64,000 bases of DNA from Rhodospirillaceae bacterium (GCA_016712715.1 JADJQM010000001.1:2129001-2193000), one strand, 5' to 3'; positions 43,517-52,693 are shown, counted from the stretch's first letter. Numbers and translations are program-made. The notes: generated by a model not told the origin, from the letters alone.

Positions 43517-43832
43517 TCATTTTACCGGGCAGGGTTGGCCGACGACTTCCTGCCAGCGGGCGCGGAAGCAAGCCCAGGCGGCAGCACCGTAATCGGTGAA
43601 GATTTCGGTCTCGCTGACCTCGACCGGCAAGCCGCGCTTCGGTCCCATGCGGCCAAGGCGCCACTCCTGGTAGGGCTTGGTACAGATGATAATGGTGCGA
43701 CCGCGCACGAAGCCCCAGCGCAGCAACTGCAGCAGCTTCTGCAGGTCGGCACTGTACGGGCCGAACGGCGCCGCCTTTGAATTGAGAGGCGAGCGCTGTG
43801 CTCTCCGCACTCTGTGGATCGATTTTGATCAT
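43517..43832 (-). pseudogene. N,N-dimethylformamidase small-subunit-like protein, one-base frameshift
   Basis: The likely product is about 104 residues from ATG 43832, starting MIKIDPQSAESTALASQFK, then after removal of one base in the GGCGGC stretch (about 43771-43775) AAPFGPYSADLQKLLQLLRW and RTIIICTKPYQEW. This matches the plan of DMFase small subunits (an NPFG-like turn, a helix, then an IYxxREW-like segment), though that comparison is from memory. Without the correction only the second frame (GTG 43810 to 43517) remains. Its place just before the large-subunit gene supports the assignment. GGGGG precedes the ATG. Confidence 0.65.
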
Positions 43833-43848
43833 GACTACCCCCGCCGGA

Positions 43849-43865
43849 CACCGCCCCACGCGGTG
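43849..43865. other. Small hairpin between pgi and the dimethylformamidase-like genes
   Basis: CACCGC-CCCAC-GCGGTG forms a six-base-pair stem in the 42-base gap between the pgi stop and the small-subunit start. There is no U-run, so read-through from pgi is plausible and the hairpin may mark an mRNA processing point. Confidence 0.4.
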
Positions 43866-43874
43866 CTTCACGCC

Positions 43875-45521
43875 CTATTTTCGGTGCGTATAACTATCAT
43901 ATAGGGCCATCAGGCCGGCTGTCGAGGAATCGGCTGGGCCACCCTTCCCCGCAAGCAGAGCATTGGCCATCTCCTTGCCCAGTTCGACACCCCATTGGTC
44001 GAAGGGGTTGATGCCCCAAATGGTGGCAGCGACAAACACCTTGTGTTCGTAAAGCGCGATCAAGGCGCCCAGATGGTATGGATCGAGGACAGGCAGCAGG
44101 ATGGTCGTCGATGGGCGATTGCCGCCGAATGTGCGATGCGGCACGAGTGCCGCAATCGATGCCGCGTCGCGGCCGGCGGCCGTCATCTCGGACGCGACGG
44201 CCTCTGCCGATTTGCCAAAGGCGAGTGCTGCGGATTGGGCCAGGCCATTGGCGAAGAGCATATGATGCTGGTCCGGAAAGGCCGAGCGGTCCCGCGCCAC
44301 CAGGATAAAATCGCAAGGCACCGGTTCCGACCCCTGATGCAGCATCTGGTGGAAAGCGTGCTGGCCGTTTGTGCCGGCCTGGCCCCAGATGACCGGCGAC
44401 GTGTGCCAGGTCACCGGCGCACCGTCCCGCGTCACGGATTTGCCGTTGCTCTCCATCTCCAATTGCTGGAGATAGGCCGGCAGGCACCACAGATCCTGTG
44501 CATAGGGCAGGATTGCCTGCGCCGCCATATGACAGAAATTGCGATGCCAGACCTGCAGCAGACCGAGAATCACGGGCAGGTTCTCCGCCAGCGGCGCTTC
44601 CTGGAAATGGCGATCCATCGCCGCTGCACCGGCGAGGAGTTCGCGGAATTTGTGCGGCCCCACCGCCAGCACGATGGAAAGGCCGATGGCCGACCACAGC
44701 GAATAGCGACCGCCCACCCAGTCCCAGAAGCGAAACATGCGCGCGGGGTCTATTCCGAAATTCTGCACGGCGGCAATGTTGGTCGAGACTGCGACGAAAT
44801 GCCGGTCAACCGCGGCTTCGCCCAGTTTCTCCGCAAGCCACTTCCGTGCCGAGCTTGCATTGGCCATGGTTTCGGCGGTCGTGAACGTCTTTGAGGCGAT
44901 GATGAAAAGCGTCGTTTCCGGATTCGCCTTGGTGAGCACCGCATCGAGATGCGCACCATCAACGTTGGAAACGAAATCCATGGCAAAGCGGCCGGCAATA
45001 TCCGGCCGGAGCGCATCCACCACCAGTGCTGGCCCCAGATCCGACCCACCGATACCGATATTGACGATATGCTCGATCCGCTTGCCGGTGGCGCCAGTGA
45101 AGGCGCCATGACGAACCTGATCGGCGAAATCGAACATCGCCTCCAGTTCCGCTTCCACCAGGGGCGCCACACTCGTGCCGTCGATCAGGAAGGTCAGGCC
45201 ATGGCCTCCATGGGCGGCCGGCGCCCGCAAGGCCATGTGCAAGGCGGGCCGACCTTCGGTATTGTTGACCCGGTCGCCACTAAAGAGATGCGCCCGCGCC
45301 TGGGCGAGTTTCGCCTCGTCAGCCAGGCCCAGTAGCAGGCCCATGGTCACGTCGGTGATGCCGTTCTTCGAATAGTCGAGCACGATGTCGCCGAACCGCG
45401 CCGAAAAATTCCTGAAGCGCGCCGCATCACCGGCAAAAAGCTCGGTCAGCGTGGTATCGCCAAGCTTGGCCCGATGTGCCTCGAGTGCCTTCCAGGCCGG
45501 CAATAGGATCGGATTCGTCAT
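43875..45521 (-). CDS. pgi: Glucose-6-phosphate isomerase
   Basis: The product is 548 residues, full length. The phosphosugar-binding motifs are NIGIGGSDLGPALV and ASKTFTTAETM. The PGI signature is near the C-terminus (VAATIWGINPFDQWGVELGK). It interconverts glucose-6-phosphate and fructose-6-phosphate in the cytoplasm. The start ATG overlaps the stop of the phosphoglucomutase gene (ATGA at 45518-45521), so the two enzymes that share glucose-6-phosphate are translationally coupled. Confidence 0.97.
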   Translation of the reverse strand: MTNPILLPAWKALEAHRAKLGDTTLTELFAGDAARFRNFSARFGDIVLDYSKNGITDVTMGLLLGLADEAKLAQARAHLFSGDRVNNTEGRPALHMALRAPAAHGGHGLTFLIDGTSVAPLVEAELEAMFDFADQVRHGAFTGATGKRIEHIVNIGIGGSDLGPALVVDALRPDIAGRFAMDFVSNVDGAHLDAVLTKANPETTLFIIASKTFTTAETMANASSARKWLAEKLGEAAVDRHFVAVSTNIAAVQNFGIDPARMFRFWDWVGGRYSLWSAIGLSIVLAVGPHKFRELLAGAAAMDRHFQEAPLAENLPVILGLLQVWHRNFCHMAAQAILPYAQDLWCLPAYLQQLEMESNGKSVTRDGAPVTWHTSPVIWGQAGTNGQHAFHQMLHQGSEPVPCDFILVARDRSAFPDQHHMLFANGLAQSAALAFGKSAEAVASEMTAAGRDAASIAALVPHRTFGGNRPSTTILLPVLDPYHLGALIALYEHKVFVAATIWGINPFDQWGVELGKEMANALLAGKGGPADSSTAGLMALYDSYTHRK

Positions 45522-47167
45522 GTCACCACATCCGGCTGGGCACGCCCAGACACACGTTTGATGCCGATGAGATCTTCGGCAAGGTTGATGTAATCGGCGA
45601 GCGCCGCTTGCGGCTCCAGATCGAGGACACCTGTCTTCGGTTCAAAGCGTTCGAGATAGAGGCGCAAGGTGGCACCCTCGGTGCCCGTGCCCGAGAGGCG
45701 CAGCACCAGCCGCCCACCATCGGAGAAGACCAGGCGGATTCCCTGACGTTCGCTGATCGACCCGTCGATCGGATCCTGATATCGGAAATCGTCGGCCAGC
45801 TCGATGCGCCGGCCCTTATCCGCGCGACCCTGCAAATCCGGCAGACGTTGACGCAAGGAATTGACGATCTCATTGGCCCGGTCCGTGTCGACCGCTTCGT
45901 AATCGTGGCGCGAATAATAGTGTCGGCCGAAACGACGCCAGTGCCCATCCATCATGGCCGGCACGGATTTCCCCGTGGCGGCCAGCAGATCGAGCCAGAA
46001 CAGGACGGCCCAGAGCCCATCCTTTTCGCGCACATGATCGGAGCCGGTACCGTAGCTCTCCTCGCCGCACAGGGTGACCCGGCCGTCATCGAGAAGATTG
46101 CCGAAGAACTTCCAGCCGGTCGGTGTTTCAAAGCTCTCAATGCCGAGTTCCGCCGCCACCACATCGGCAGCGCGGCTGGTCGGCATGGAACGGGCAACGC
46201 CCTTGATACCTTTGGCATAGCCGGGAATGAGGTTGGCATTGGCGGCAAGAACGGCAAGGCTGTCACTCGGGCTGATCGCCAGCTTGGCACCCACGATCAT
46301 GTTGCGATCGCCATCACCATCGGACGCAGCACCCAGCGCCGGCGCATCGGCTTCCCACATTCGCGCCATCAGTTCCTCGGCATGGGCCGGATTGGGATCG
46401 GGATGATGGTTGCCGAAATCGGTCTTCGGCACAAAGTTCAGCAAGGATTGGGGCGACGCGCCCAGCCGCTTTACCAGGATCTCCTCGGCATAGGGGCCGG
46501 TCACCGCATGCATCGCATCGAACAGCATGCGTTTGCCCTTGAGCCATTTGCGCATGCGGTCGAAATCGAACAGACTTTCCATCAGCGATGCGTAATCTGC
46601 CACTGGATCGACGACTTCTACTGTCATGCCACCCAGCGCCTGCATACCCAGGCGATCGAGATCGATCTTGCCGACGCTTTCATCGAGAATGTCGTAGCCG
46701 GTCAGGGTTTGCGACAGCTTGAACATCGCCTCGGTCAAGGATTCCGGGGCAGGACCGCCATTGGTGGCATTGTATTTGATGCCGAAATCGCCATCCGGAC
46801 CGCCCGGATTGTGGCTGGCGGACAGAATGATGCCGCCCTTGAGCCCGCGCTGGCGGATGAGATTGCTGGCGGCCGGCGTGGAGAGGATACCACCCTTGCC
46901 CACCAGCACCTTGGCGATGCCATGTGCAGCCGCCATGCGCAGGATGATGGCGCTGGCCTCACGGTTGTAATAGCGGCCATCACCGCCCAGCGCGATCGTG
47001 GCACCCTTGAGATCGCCGACCGCGCCGAAGATTGCCTGCACGAACATCGCCAGGTAATGGGGTTCGGCGAAACGCTTGACTTTCTTGCGCAGGCCCGAGG
47101 TGCCGGGCCGCTGATCGGCAAAAGGCGGGCAGTTGATACGCTGGACCGATGCCGCCATCAAATTCAT
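45518..47167 (-). CDS. pgm: Alpha-D-glucose phosphoglucomutase
   Basis: The product is 549 residues of the eukaryote-like alpha-phosphoglucomutase group. The phosphoserine loop is ILSASHNPGGPDGDFGIKYN, the metal loop DGDGDRNM, the sugar-binding loop LCGEESYGTGSDHVREKDG, and a C-terminal phosphate-binding domain ends the protein. It converts glucose-1-phosphate to glucose-6-phosphate, linking glycogen/polysaccharide and central metabolism. ATG 47167 overlaps the upstream dehydrogenase stop; ATG 47158 with AAAGGG upstream is an alternative. It overlaps pgi downstream by ATGA. Confidence 0.96.
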   Translation of the reverse strand: MNLMAASVQRINCPPFADQRPGTSGLRKKVKRFAEPHYLAMFVQAIFGAVGDLKGATIALGGDGRYYNREASAIILRMAAAHGIAKVLVGKGGILSTPAASNLIRQRGLKGGIILSASHNPGGPDGDFGIKYNATNGGPAPESLTEAMFKLSQTLTGYDILDESVGKIDLDRLGMQALGGMTVEVVDPVADYASLMESLFDFDRMRKWLKGKRMLFDAMHAVTGPYAEEILVKRLGASPQSLLNFVPKTDFGNHHPDPNPAHAEELMARMWEADAPALGAASDGDGDRNMIVGAKLAISPSDSLAVLAANANLIPGYAKGIKGVARSMPTSRAADVVAAELGIESFETPTGWKFFGNLLDDGRVTLCGEESYGTGSDHVREKDGLWAVLFWLDLLAATGKSVPAMMDGHWRRFGRHYYSRHDYEAVDTDRANEIVNSLRQRLPDLQGRADKGRRIELADDFRYQDPIDGSISERQGIRLVFSDGGRLVLRLSGTGTEGATLRLYLERFEPKTGVLDLEPQAALADYINLAEDLIGIKRVSGRAQPDVVT

Positions 47168-48528
47168 CCCTTTCGTGTTGCCATGATCTCATCGCGCGTG
47201 GCCGACACCGCATTGGCATGGGCATCGAAGCCTTCGTAACGGGCCAGAGTTTCGGCGGCCTTGGCCAAGCCTGGATAGCCGGCCGGCGTCACATGCGCCA
47301 CGGTGGCGCGCTTCATGTAATCGAACACCGAGAGCGGTGACATGGTCTTGGCCCAGCCGCTGGTCGGCAACACATTGTTTGGACCGATGACGAAATTGGC
47401 CAGCGTATTGGAGCTGTATTCGCCCAGCAGGATCTCGCCGGCATTGCGGATGGCGCCGAGATGGGCATAGGGCTCCTTGGCGTGGATCATCAGATGTTCC
47501 GGGGCATAGTCGTTGACGAAGTCATAGGCGCTTTGCATATCGGGCGTAAGCACGATGCCGCCGCGTTCAGATGACAACACGGTCATCGTGTAATCGATCC
47601 GTGTCTCGCTCATCTTGCCGAAGAAGCCCGGGATCGCCTTGAGCGCCGCCTCCGCCACGTCACGCGATGGCGTCACCAGGAAGCCCGAGGAATCCGGCCC
47701 GTGTTCGACCTCGACCAGAAGATCGAGTGCCGCAAGGCGCCCATCCGCCGTCTCATCGGCCAGAATCAAAGCTTCCGAGGGGCCGGCCAGCATGCCGGGA
47801 TCGATCCGGTCGGCGAGCAGTTTCTTGGCGGCGAGGAGATAGGGGCTGCCGGGTCCGACGATCTTGAGGCAGCGCGGCACACTGGCCGTACCAAAGGCGG
47901 CGGCGGCCACAGCCTGCGCCCCGCCGACCCGGTAGACTTCCGTGACGCCGGCCAGCTTGGCGGCGACGAGGGTCGCGGCATCGGCGCGGCCATCGGCACC
48001 CGGCGGCGTCAGCATGACCACACGCGGCACGCCGGCCACCACGGCGGGAATGGCCGTCATCAAAGCCACGGAGGGGAACGAGCCCTTGCCGCGCGGCACG
48101 TAACAGGCCACGGAATCGATCGGCGTCCAGCGTTCGCCGGCAAAGACGCCCGGTCGCATTTCCTTCAGCCACATTTCTTCCGGCCGCTGCGCCTCGTGAT
48201 AACGGCGGATATTGTCGGCGGCGAATTTCAGGGCATCCATCACCTCGGCCGAGACGTGCTTCTCGGCCCAGTCGAAATCCTCAGGAGGAGTCATAATCTG
48301 GGCAAAAGTCTGCGGCGCGCCATCGAAACGCTGGGCACAGCCAATAAGGGCCAAGTCTCCTTCCGCCGCGACCGCGCCGATGATGGGCTTCACGGCATCG
48401 ATGAAGCCTTGCAGATCCTCCTCGGAACGCACCTTCAGCCGGGCGATGGCAGCTTGGTCCATTTTGGCCAATTCATGGAGGCGCACGGCACGGTCTGTCA
48501 TGTCGGGAAATTCCGGATCATCGAGCAT
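47164..48528 (-). CDS. Histidinol dehydrogenase family protein (HisD paralogue)
   Basis: The product is 454 residues and aligns with HisD throughout: VACYVPRGKGSFPSVALMTA, VYRVGGAQAVAAAAFGT, MLAGPSEALILADE and a C-terminal HAN-x-AVS-like end. The usual motif LPTGG-ARFSS is changed to LPTSGWAKTMSPLSVFDYMK. Biosynthetic HisD normally lies with other his genes. Here it heads a tightly overlapping run with pgm and pgi, so another alcohol or aldehyde oxidation is plausible (HisD relatives include sulfopropanediol dehydrogenase). Assignment to the family is firm; the substrate is not. Confidence 0.85.
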   Translation of the reverse strand: MLDDPEFPDMTDRAVRLHELAKMDQAAIARLKVRSEEDLQGFIDAVKPIIGAVAAEGDLALIGCAQRFDGAPQTFAQIMTPPEDFDWAEKHVSAEVMDALKFAADNIRRYHEAQRPEEMWLKEMRPGVFAGERWTPIDSVACYVPRGKGSFPSVALMTAIPAVVAGVPRVVMLTPPGADGRADAATLVAAKLAGVTEVYRVGGAQAVAAAAFGTASVPRCLKIVGPGSPYLLAAKKLLADRIDPGMLAGPSEALILADETADGRLAALDLLVEVEHGPDSSGFLVTPSRDVAEAALKAIPGFFGKMSETRIDYTMTVLSSERGGIVLTPDMQSAYDFVNDYAPEHLMIHAKEPYAHLGAIRNAGEILLGEYSSNTLANFVIGPNNVLPTSGWAKTMSPLSVFDYMKRATVAHVTPAGYPGLAKAAETLARYEGFDAHANAVSATRDEIMATRKG

Positions 48529-48659
48529 CGCTCAGGTTGAGACAGCAGCTTAGCCAAGGGATGTATTGGCTTTCCACTCTGAAAGCAATGCAGTGCAGCA
48601 AAAGCCGGAGAGAGCAAAATTCGCCACAAAGCGCGCATTTCAGCGTCCGGCATCGCGGC

Positions 48660-48700
48660 AAAAAAAAGCGCCCAACCGCAAAGAGGAAGCGGTTGGGCGC
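48660..48700 (-). terminator. Strong rho-independent terminator for a leftward transcript
   Basis: GCGCCCAACCGC and GCGGTTGGGCGC form a perfect 12-bp stem with a 9-base loop, followed on the minus strand by eight T. It implies a leftward transcript ending here, separate from the HisD operon that starts at 48528. Between this terminator and 48842 I see no gene. Confidence 0.85.
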
Positions 48701-48841
48701 TGGGGCCGAAATCAGCGGGGGTTCCCTTTCGGGGGGTAGGTCCGGCTGGGGTCGCCAAGATCGGCCGACCAGTTTGCAACGTCAGTAACGAAAAGATTGA
48801 TCAAACGAGGGTCATTCTCGGGAAGCAGATAGACGGGCGCG

Positions 48842-49036
48842 CTACACCACCATTGAAAGACGTGGCTTTGCGAAAGCCAATCGGGAGCGCAGCAGGGCCC
48901 TCGATCGGAAAGTCAGGCGGGAACGCAAGGTCAAACGGGAACGGTCAGACGAGGTCCCGGCACCAAGCCAAGCGGGTGCCATGGCAACGCAAATGACCCA
49001 CATCACCAAGGCCGTGCCGACAAGTGTTTCAACCAT
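48842..49036 (-). CDS. Small membrane protein with arginine/serine repeat tail
   Basis: ATG 49036 has AGGAA eight bases upstream. The 64-residue product has a membrane helix (LVGTALVMWVICVAMAPAWL) and then a tail of repeated six-residue units (RSRLTL, RSRLTF, RSRALL, RSRLAF) encoded by an imperfect 18-bp repeat. The leftward terminator at 48660-48700 supports a transcript here. No family recognised. A short coding frame in GC-rich DNA could still be chance. Confidence 0.42.
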   Translation of the reverse strand: MVETLVGTALVMWVICVAMAPAWLGAGTSSDRSRLTLRSRLTFRSRALLRSRLAFAKPRLSMVV

Positions 49037-49336
49037 TGTCGCGTTCCTTTCTTCTGGGCGCACAAACGGGCTGCGACCCCAAAAAGCCGCCAAATTCCTC
49101 TGACCCAAGGTAACCACGACCAGAGACGCTTGCCCCCGACAAGCCGGTGACCTGCGTGACAAGGCTGTGACCCGCGAAATTGTATTCTATGACAATTACT
49201 TAGGAGACACCTTGCCTGACCGGGGAAATACCGCTAGGTGAAGCCCGATATGGATGGGCACATGCCCGCGCGCCCAACCCGTGGCTTGCCCCGAACCGGG
49301 CGCGCGACATCCCGGACCAGTTCAGGACTGCAGTAA
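49037..49336. other. Non-coding gap upstream of rimO
   Basis: About 300 bases between the small leftward gene and rimO. It contains an AT-richer patch around 49,175-49,205, a plausible promoter area for either direction, but no clear -35/-10 pair that I would defend and no convincing open frame. Confidence 0.3.
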
Positions 49337-50665
49337 ATGAGCAAGAGCCAGCCGCGTGTCGGCATCGTCAGCCTGGGCTGCCCCAAGGCACTGGTCGATT
49401 CCGAACGCATCCTCACCCAGTTGCGGGCTGAAGGTTATGACATCTCGGATTCCTATGCCGGCGCCGATGTGGTGATCGTCAATACCTGCGGTTTTCTGGA
49501 TTCCGCCCGCACCGAGAGCTTGGACGCCATTGGCGAAGCGCTTCATGAAAATGGCAAGGTGATCGTCACCGGTTGCCTGGGCGCCACACCGGACCTTATC
49601 CGCCAGCAGCACCCCAAGGTCCTGTCCATAACCGGCCCTCAGCAATATGAAAGCGTCGTGAGCGCGGTCCATGACGTGATCCCGCCCAAACACGATCCGT
49701 TCTATGACCTGGTGCCGCCGGCCGGGCTCAAGCTCACGCCGCGCCACTATGCCTATCTGAAGATCTCCGAAGGCTGCAACAATCGCTGCACCTTCTGCAT
49801 CATCCCAAGCTTGCGCGGCGACCTTGCCTCGCGCCCGGTGCGCGAAGTGCTGATCGAGGCCGAGAATCTGGTGAAGTCCGGCGTCAAGGAATTGCTGGTG
49901 ATCAGTCAGGATACAAGCGCTTACGGTGTGGATATTAGATATGCCGAGAGCAAGTATCAGGGCCGCATGGTCAAGGCGAAGTTCCTCGACCTCGCCCGCG
50001 AATTGGGCCAGCTCGGCGCGTGGACGCGGCTGCATTACGTCTATCCTTATCCGCATGTCGACGATGTCATTCCGCTGATGGCGGATGGCTTGATCCTGCC
50101 CTATCTCGACATCCCCTTCCAGCATGCCAGCCCGAAGATCCTCAAGGCCATGAAGCGCCCCGGCAATCAGGAAAAGGTGCTGGATCGGATCAAGGCCTGG
50201 CGCGAGATCTGCCCCGACCTCACCATCCGCTCGACCTTCATCGTCGGCTTCCCCGGCGAGACCGAGGAAGATTTCGAATTCATGCTGGATTGGCTGGAGG
50301 AAGCCGAGCTCGATCGCGTCGGCTGCTTCAAATACGAACCGGTCGACGGCGCCAAGTCCAACGATCTCGGCCTCGAGCAGGTTGATGAAGATGAGAAGCA
50401 CGATCGCTGGGACCGCTTCATGGAAACCCAGCGCCTGATCAGTGAAAAGCGCATGCAGCGCAAGGTCGGCAGGACCATGGATGTCCTGATCGACGAGGCT
50501 GACAAGGTGCAGGCGATCGGCCGCTCCTCGGCCGATGCGCCGGAAATCGACGGCCAGGTCTTCGTTTCCAATCTCGGCAAGAAACGCCTGAAGGCCGGCG
50601 ACATGGTGAAGGTGAAGATCGACCGCGCCGAGGATTACGATCTCTGGGGATCGTTGATCGGCTAG
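49337..50665 (+). CDS. rimO: Ribosomal protein S12 methylthiotransferase RimO
   Basis: Radical SAM enzyme that adds a methylthio group to an aspartate of ribosomal protein S12. The product is 442 residues. The N-terminal UPF0004 domain has cysteines in VSLGCPKALVDSE, VIVNTCGFLDSA and VIVTGCLGATP for one 4Fe-4S cluster. The radical SAM motif is SEGCNNRCTFCIIPSLRG, and a TRAM domain ends the protein (from about residue 375). Full length and normal. Confidence 0.97.
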   Translation: MSKSQPRVGIVSLGCPKALVDSERILTQLRAEGYDISDSYAGADVVIVNTCGFLDSARTESLDAIGEALHENGKVIVTGCLGATPDLIRQQHPKVLSITGPQQYESVVSAVHDVIPPKHDPFYDLVPPAGLKLTPRHYAYLKISEGCNNRCTFCIIPSLRGDLASRPVREVLIEAENLVKSGVKELLVISQDTSAYGVDIRYAESKYQGRMVKAKFLDLARELGQLGAWTRLHYVYPYPHVDDVIPLMADGLILPYLDIPFQHASPKILKAMKRPGNQEKVLDRIKAWREICPDLTIRSTFIVGFPGETEEDFEFMLDWLEEAELDRVGCFKYEPVDGAKSNDLGLEQVDEDEKHDRWDRFMETQRLISEKRMQRKVGRTMDVLIDEADKVQAIGRSSADAPEIDGQVFVSNLGKKRLKAGDMVKVKIDRAEDYDLWGSLIG

Positions 50666-50745
50666 TTTTCGCCTGATCTGATTGTCAGTCCCGTCGGCCC
50701 CCGCTAGGTTGATCCAGATTCACGAGATCACGGGCGGGGGACGAG

Positions 50746-51753
50746 ATGGACGAGGCGGAATTCCAACGCAAGAAGGCCGAGATGGAGCCCTGGTACTGGT
50801 GGGGCATCCAGACCTTCTTCAAATGCAAGTTCGATGAGAACCCGGCCAATTGCGACATCGCCCTGGTCGGCGTCCCGCATTCTTCCGGCAACGGCTCGAC
50901 CGAGCGTGACCAGCATCTGGGACCACGCGCCGTGCGCAACGTGTCCGGCTGGTATCGCCGCGGCCATCAGAAATACGGCATCGTGCCGTGGGAATCCGCA
51001 CGCATCAACGATCTGGGCGATGTGCCGCTGCCCCATGCCATGGTCAACGATATCTGCGTCAAGGATATCGAGGGTTTCTACAAGCGCCTCGACCGCGCCG
51101 GTACGCGGCCGGTCTCCATCGGCGGCGATCACGCGATCACCGGGCCGATATTGAAAGCACTGGCCGGGAAGGACGCCAACCTCACGCAGGGCCGCAAATG
51201 CGCCCTTCTCCATTTTGACGCCCATCGCGACGATTACGAACATATCCCGCATTGGCTGGGTGCCGAGCGGTCGGCGGCGCATTGGGCTGCCTATACCGTG
51301 GTTGAACAGCATGTCGACCCGGCCCATAGCGTGCAGCTGGGCATGCGCGGTAACCCGATCCGCCCGCGCGCGGATCTCAATTTCAGCAAGCTCGGCTACC
51401 GCCTTATTCCGGCTGACGAGTTCTTCGAGATCGGCATCGAGCGCACCATCGAGATCATCCGCGAGCGCGTGGGCGACATGCCGCTCTACATCACCTTCGA
51501 TCTCGACGTGCTGGATCCGGCCGATGCGCCGGCGGTCTCCAATCTCGACCCGCTGCATGAGGGGCTCCGCGCCTCGCAGATTGTCAAGATCTTCCATGGC
51601 CTGCGCGGCATGAACATCATCGGCGGCGACATCGTCTGCATGATCCCGACCAAGGATAATCCCAACAACATCACGGCCATGAACGCGATGGCCATCATGT
51701 TCGAGATGGTGGCGCTCATCGCCGATCGGATGGAGCAGGCGAAGAAGGGGTAA
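50746..51753 (+). CDS. Agmatinase/arginase (ureohydrolase) family protein
   Basis: The product is 335 residues with the binuclear manganese site motifs SIGGDHAITGP, LLHFDAHRDDYE and ITFDLDVLDPADAP. The family hydrolyses guanidino compounds such as agmatine, guanidinobutyrate or guanidine to urea plus an amine. The N-terminal extension (PWYWWGIQTFFKCKFDENPA) is longer than in arginase. GGGGGACGAG precedes ATG 50746. Substrate unknown; no polyamine gene lies immediately beside it. Confidence 0.9.
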   Translation: MDEAEFQRKKAEMEPWYWWGIQTFFKCKFDENPANCDIALVGVPHSSGNGSTERDQHLGPRAVRNVSGWYRRGHQKYGIVPWESARINDLGDVPLPHAMVNDICVKDIEGFYKRLDRAGTRPVSIGGDHAITGPILKALAGKDANLTQGRKCALLHFDAHRDDYEHIPHWLGAERSAAHWAAYTVVEQHVDPAHSVQLGMRGNPIRPRADLNFSKLGYRLIPADEFFEIGIERTIEIIRERVGDMPLYITFDLDVLDPADAPAVSNLDPLHEGLRASQIVKIFHGLRGMNIIGGDIVCMIPTKDNPNNITAMNAMAIMFEMVALIADRMEQAKKG

Positions 51754-51829
51754 TTTTATTTCCGGCCGGCCCTTGAGCCGGCTTAGGTCGATCTCGATGA
51801 TGCCGCCTGCAGTAACGGACGAGACCACT

Positions 51830-52471
51830 ATGCTCCGCAAGGTCTTCTGGGAAGATCCTTATCTGACGAGACTCGACACCCACGTCGCTACCGTCGCGGG
51901 TGTCGATGTGACCCTGGCGGCGACGATCTTCTATGCCTTCTCCGGGGGACAGGAGAGCGATCAGGGCACGATAGGGAGACTTCCGGTCAAGGAAGCACGC
52001 AACGCCGACGCTGACATCGTCTATACCCTGCCCACCGATCATGGCCTGCGGCCAGGGGACAAAGTTGCCGTCGCCATCGACTGGGAGCGCCGCTACCGCC
52101 TGATGCGGCTCCATTTCGCCGCCGAGATCGTGCTGGAAATAGTCTACCGCGACCTGGGGCCGATCGAAAAGATCGGCGCCCATATCGCCGCCGACAAGGC
52201 GCGCATCGATTTTGCGCGCGCTGTGCCCGTGACCCCGGATCTGCCGGCACTTCTGGCCCGTGCCGAGGCCATCGTAACAGCCGACCTCCCCATTGCCAGC
52301 GCCTTCAGTGACGAAGCAGCCGGCCGTCGCTTCTGGCAGATAGCAGGCTTCGATCCGGTACCATGTGGCGGGACCCACCTCAAACGAACGGGGGAAGTCG
52401 GGGCTTTGACCCTGAAACGCCGCAATATCGGCAAGGGTAAGGAGCGGATCGAGATCCATCTCGGCCGCTAG
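51830..52471 (+). CDS. AlaX-type alanyl-tRNA editing protein with altered zinc motif
   Basis: About 213 residues from ATG 51830, with GGACGAG six bases upstream. It resembles the stand-alone AlaRS editing domain: FYAFSGGQESDQGTI at the start, a central helix and CGGTHLKRTGEVG at the end. Such proteins hydrolyse Ser- or Gly-tRNA(Ala). The usual first zinc motif HxxxH reads HFAAE here, with Glu in place of the second His; the second pair (C and H in CGGTH) is intact. Glu could still be a metal ligand or the activity may differ. Confidence 0.85.
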   Translation: MLRKVFWEDPYLTRLDTHVATVAGVDVTLAATIFYAFSGGQESDQGTIGRLPVKEARNADADIVYTLPTDHGLRPGDKVAVAIDWERRYRLMRLHFAAEIVLEIVYRDLGPIEKIGAHIAADKARIDFARAVPVTPDLPALLARAEAIVTADLPIASAFSDEAAGRRFWQIAGFDPVPCGGTHLKRTGEVGALTLKRRNIGKGKERIEIHLGR

Positions 52472-52693
52472 ACCCGACCTCGCGATCAAACCCCGATGAT
52501 TCCCTGAGCAGCGATGCCCAGGATTCCGGCAATCGCATCCGCCGCAAGAAAAGTTCGCGCCTCCTGTTGCCCAACAGGTCAAGAATTTCATTGCAGATTT
52601 GTGATCGCGGTATAGCCTAGCGGGCGAAAAGGACGCGGGGCAAGGCGTCCGGGGATGCAAGAATACGTCAAATCACCAACCAGGAGGCTCTAG

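Noticed and set aside
47164..48528. Calling this gene biosynthetic hisD outright
   Set aside because: The family is clear, but the changed C-terminal motif and the pgm/pgi context make the histidine role doubtful; the symbol is left empty.
48701..48841. 6S or SRP RNA upstream of the strong terminator
   Set aside because: The SRP loop consensus and 6S closing features are not recognisable, so only an unspecified transcript is supported.
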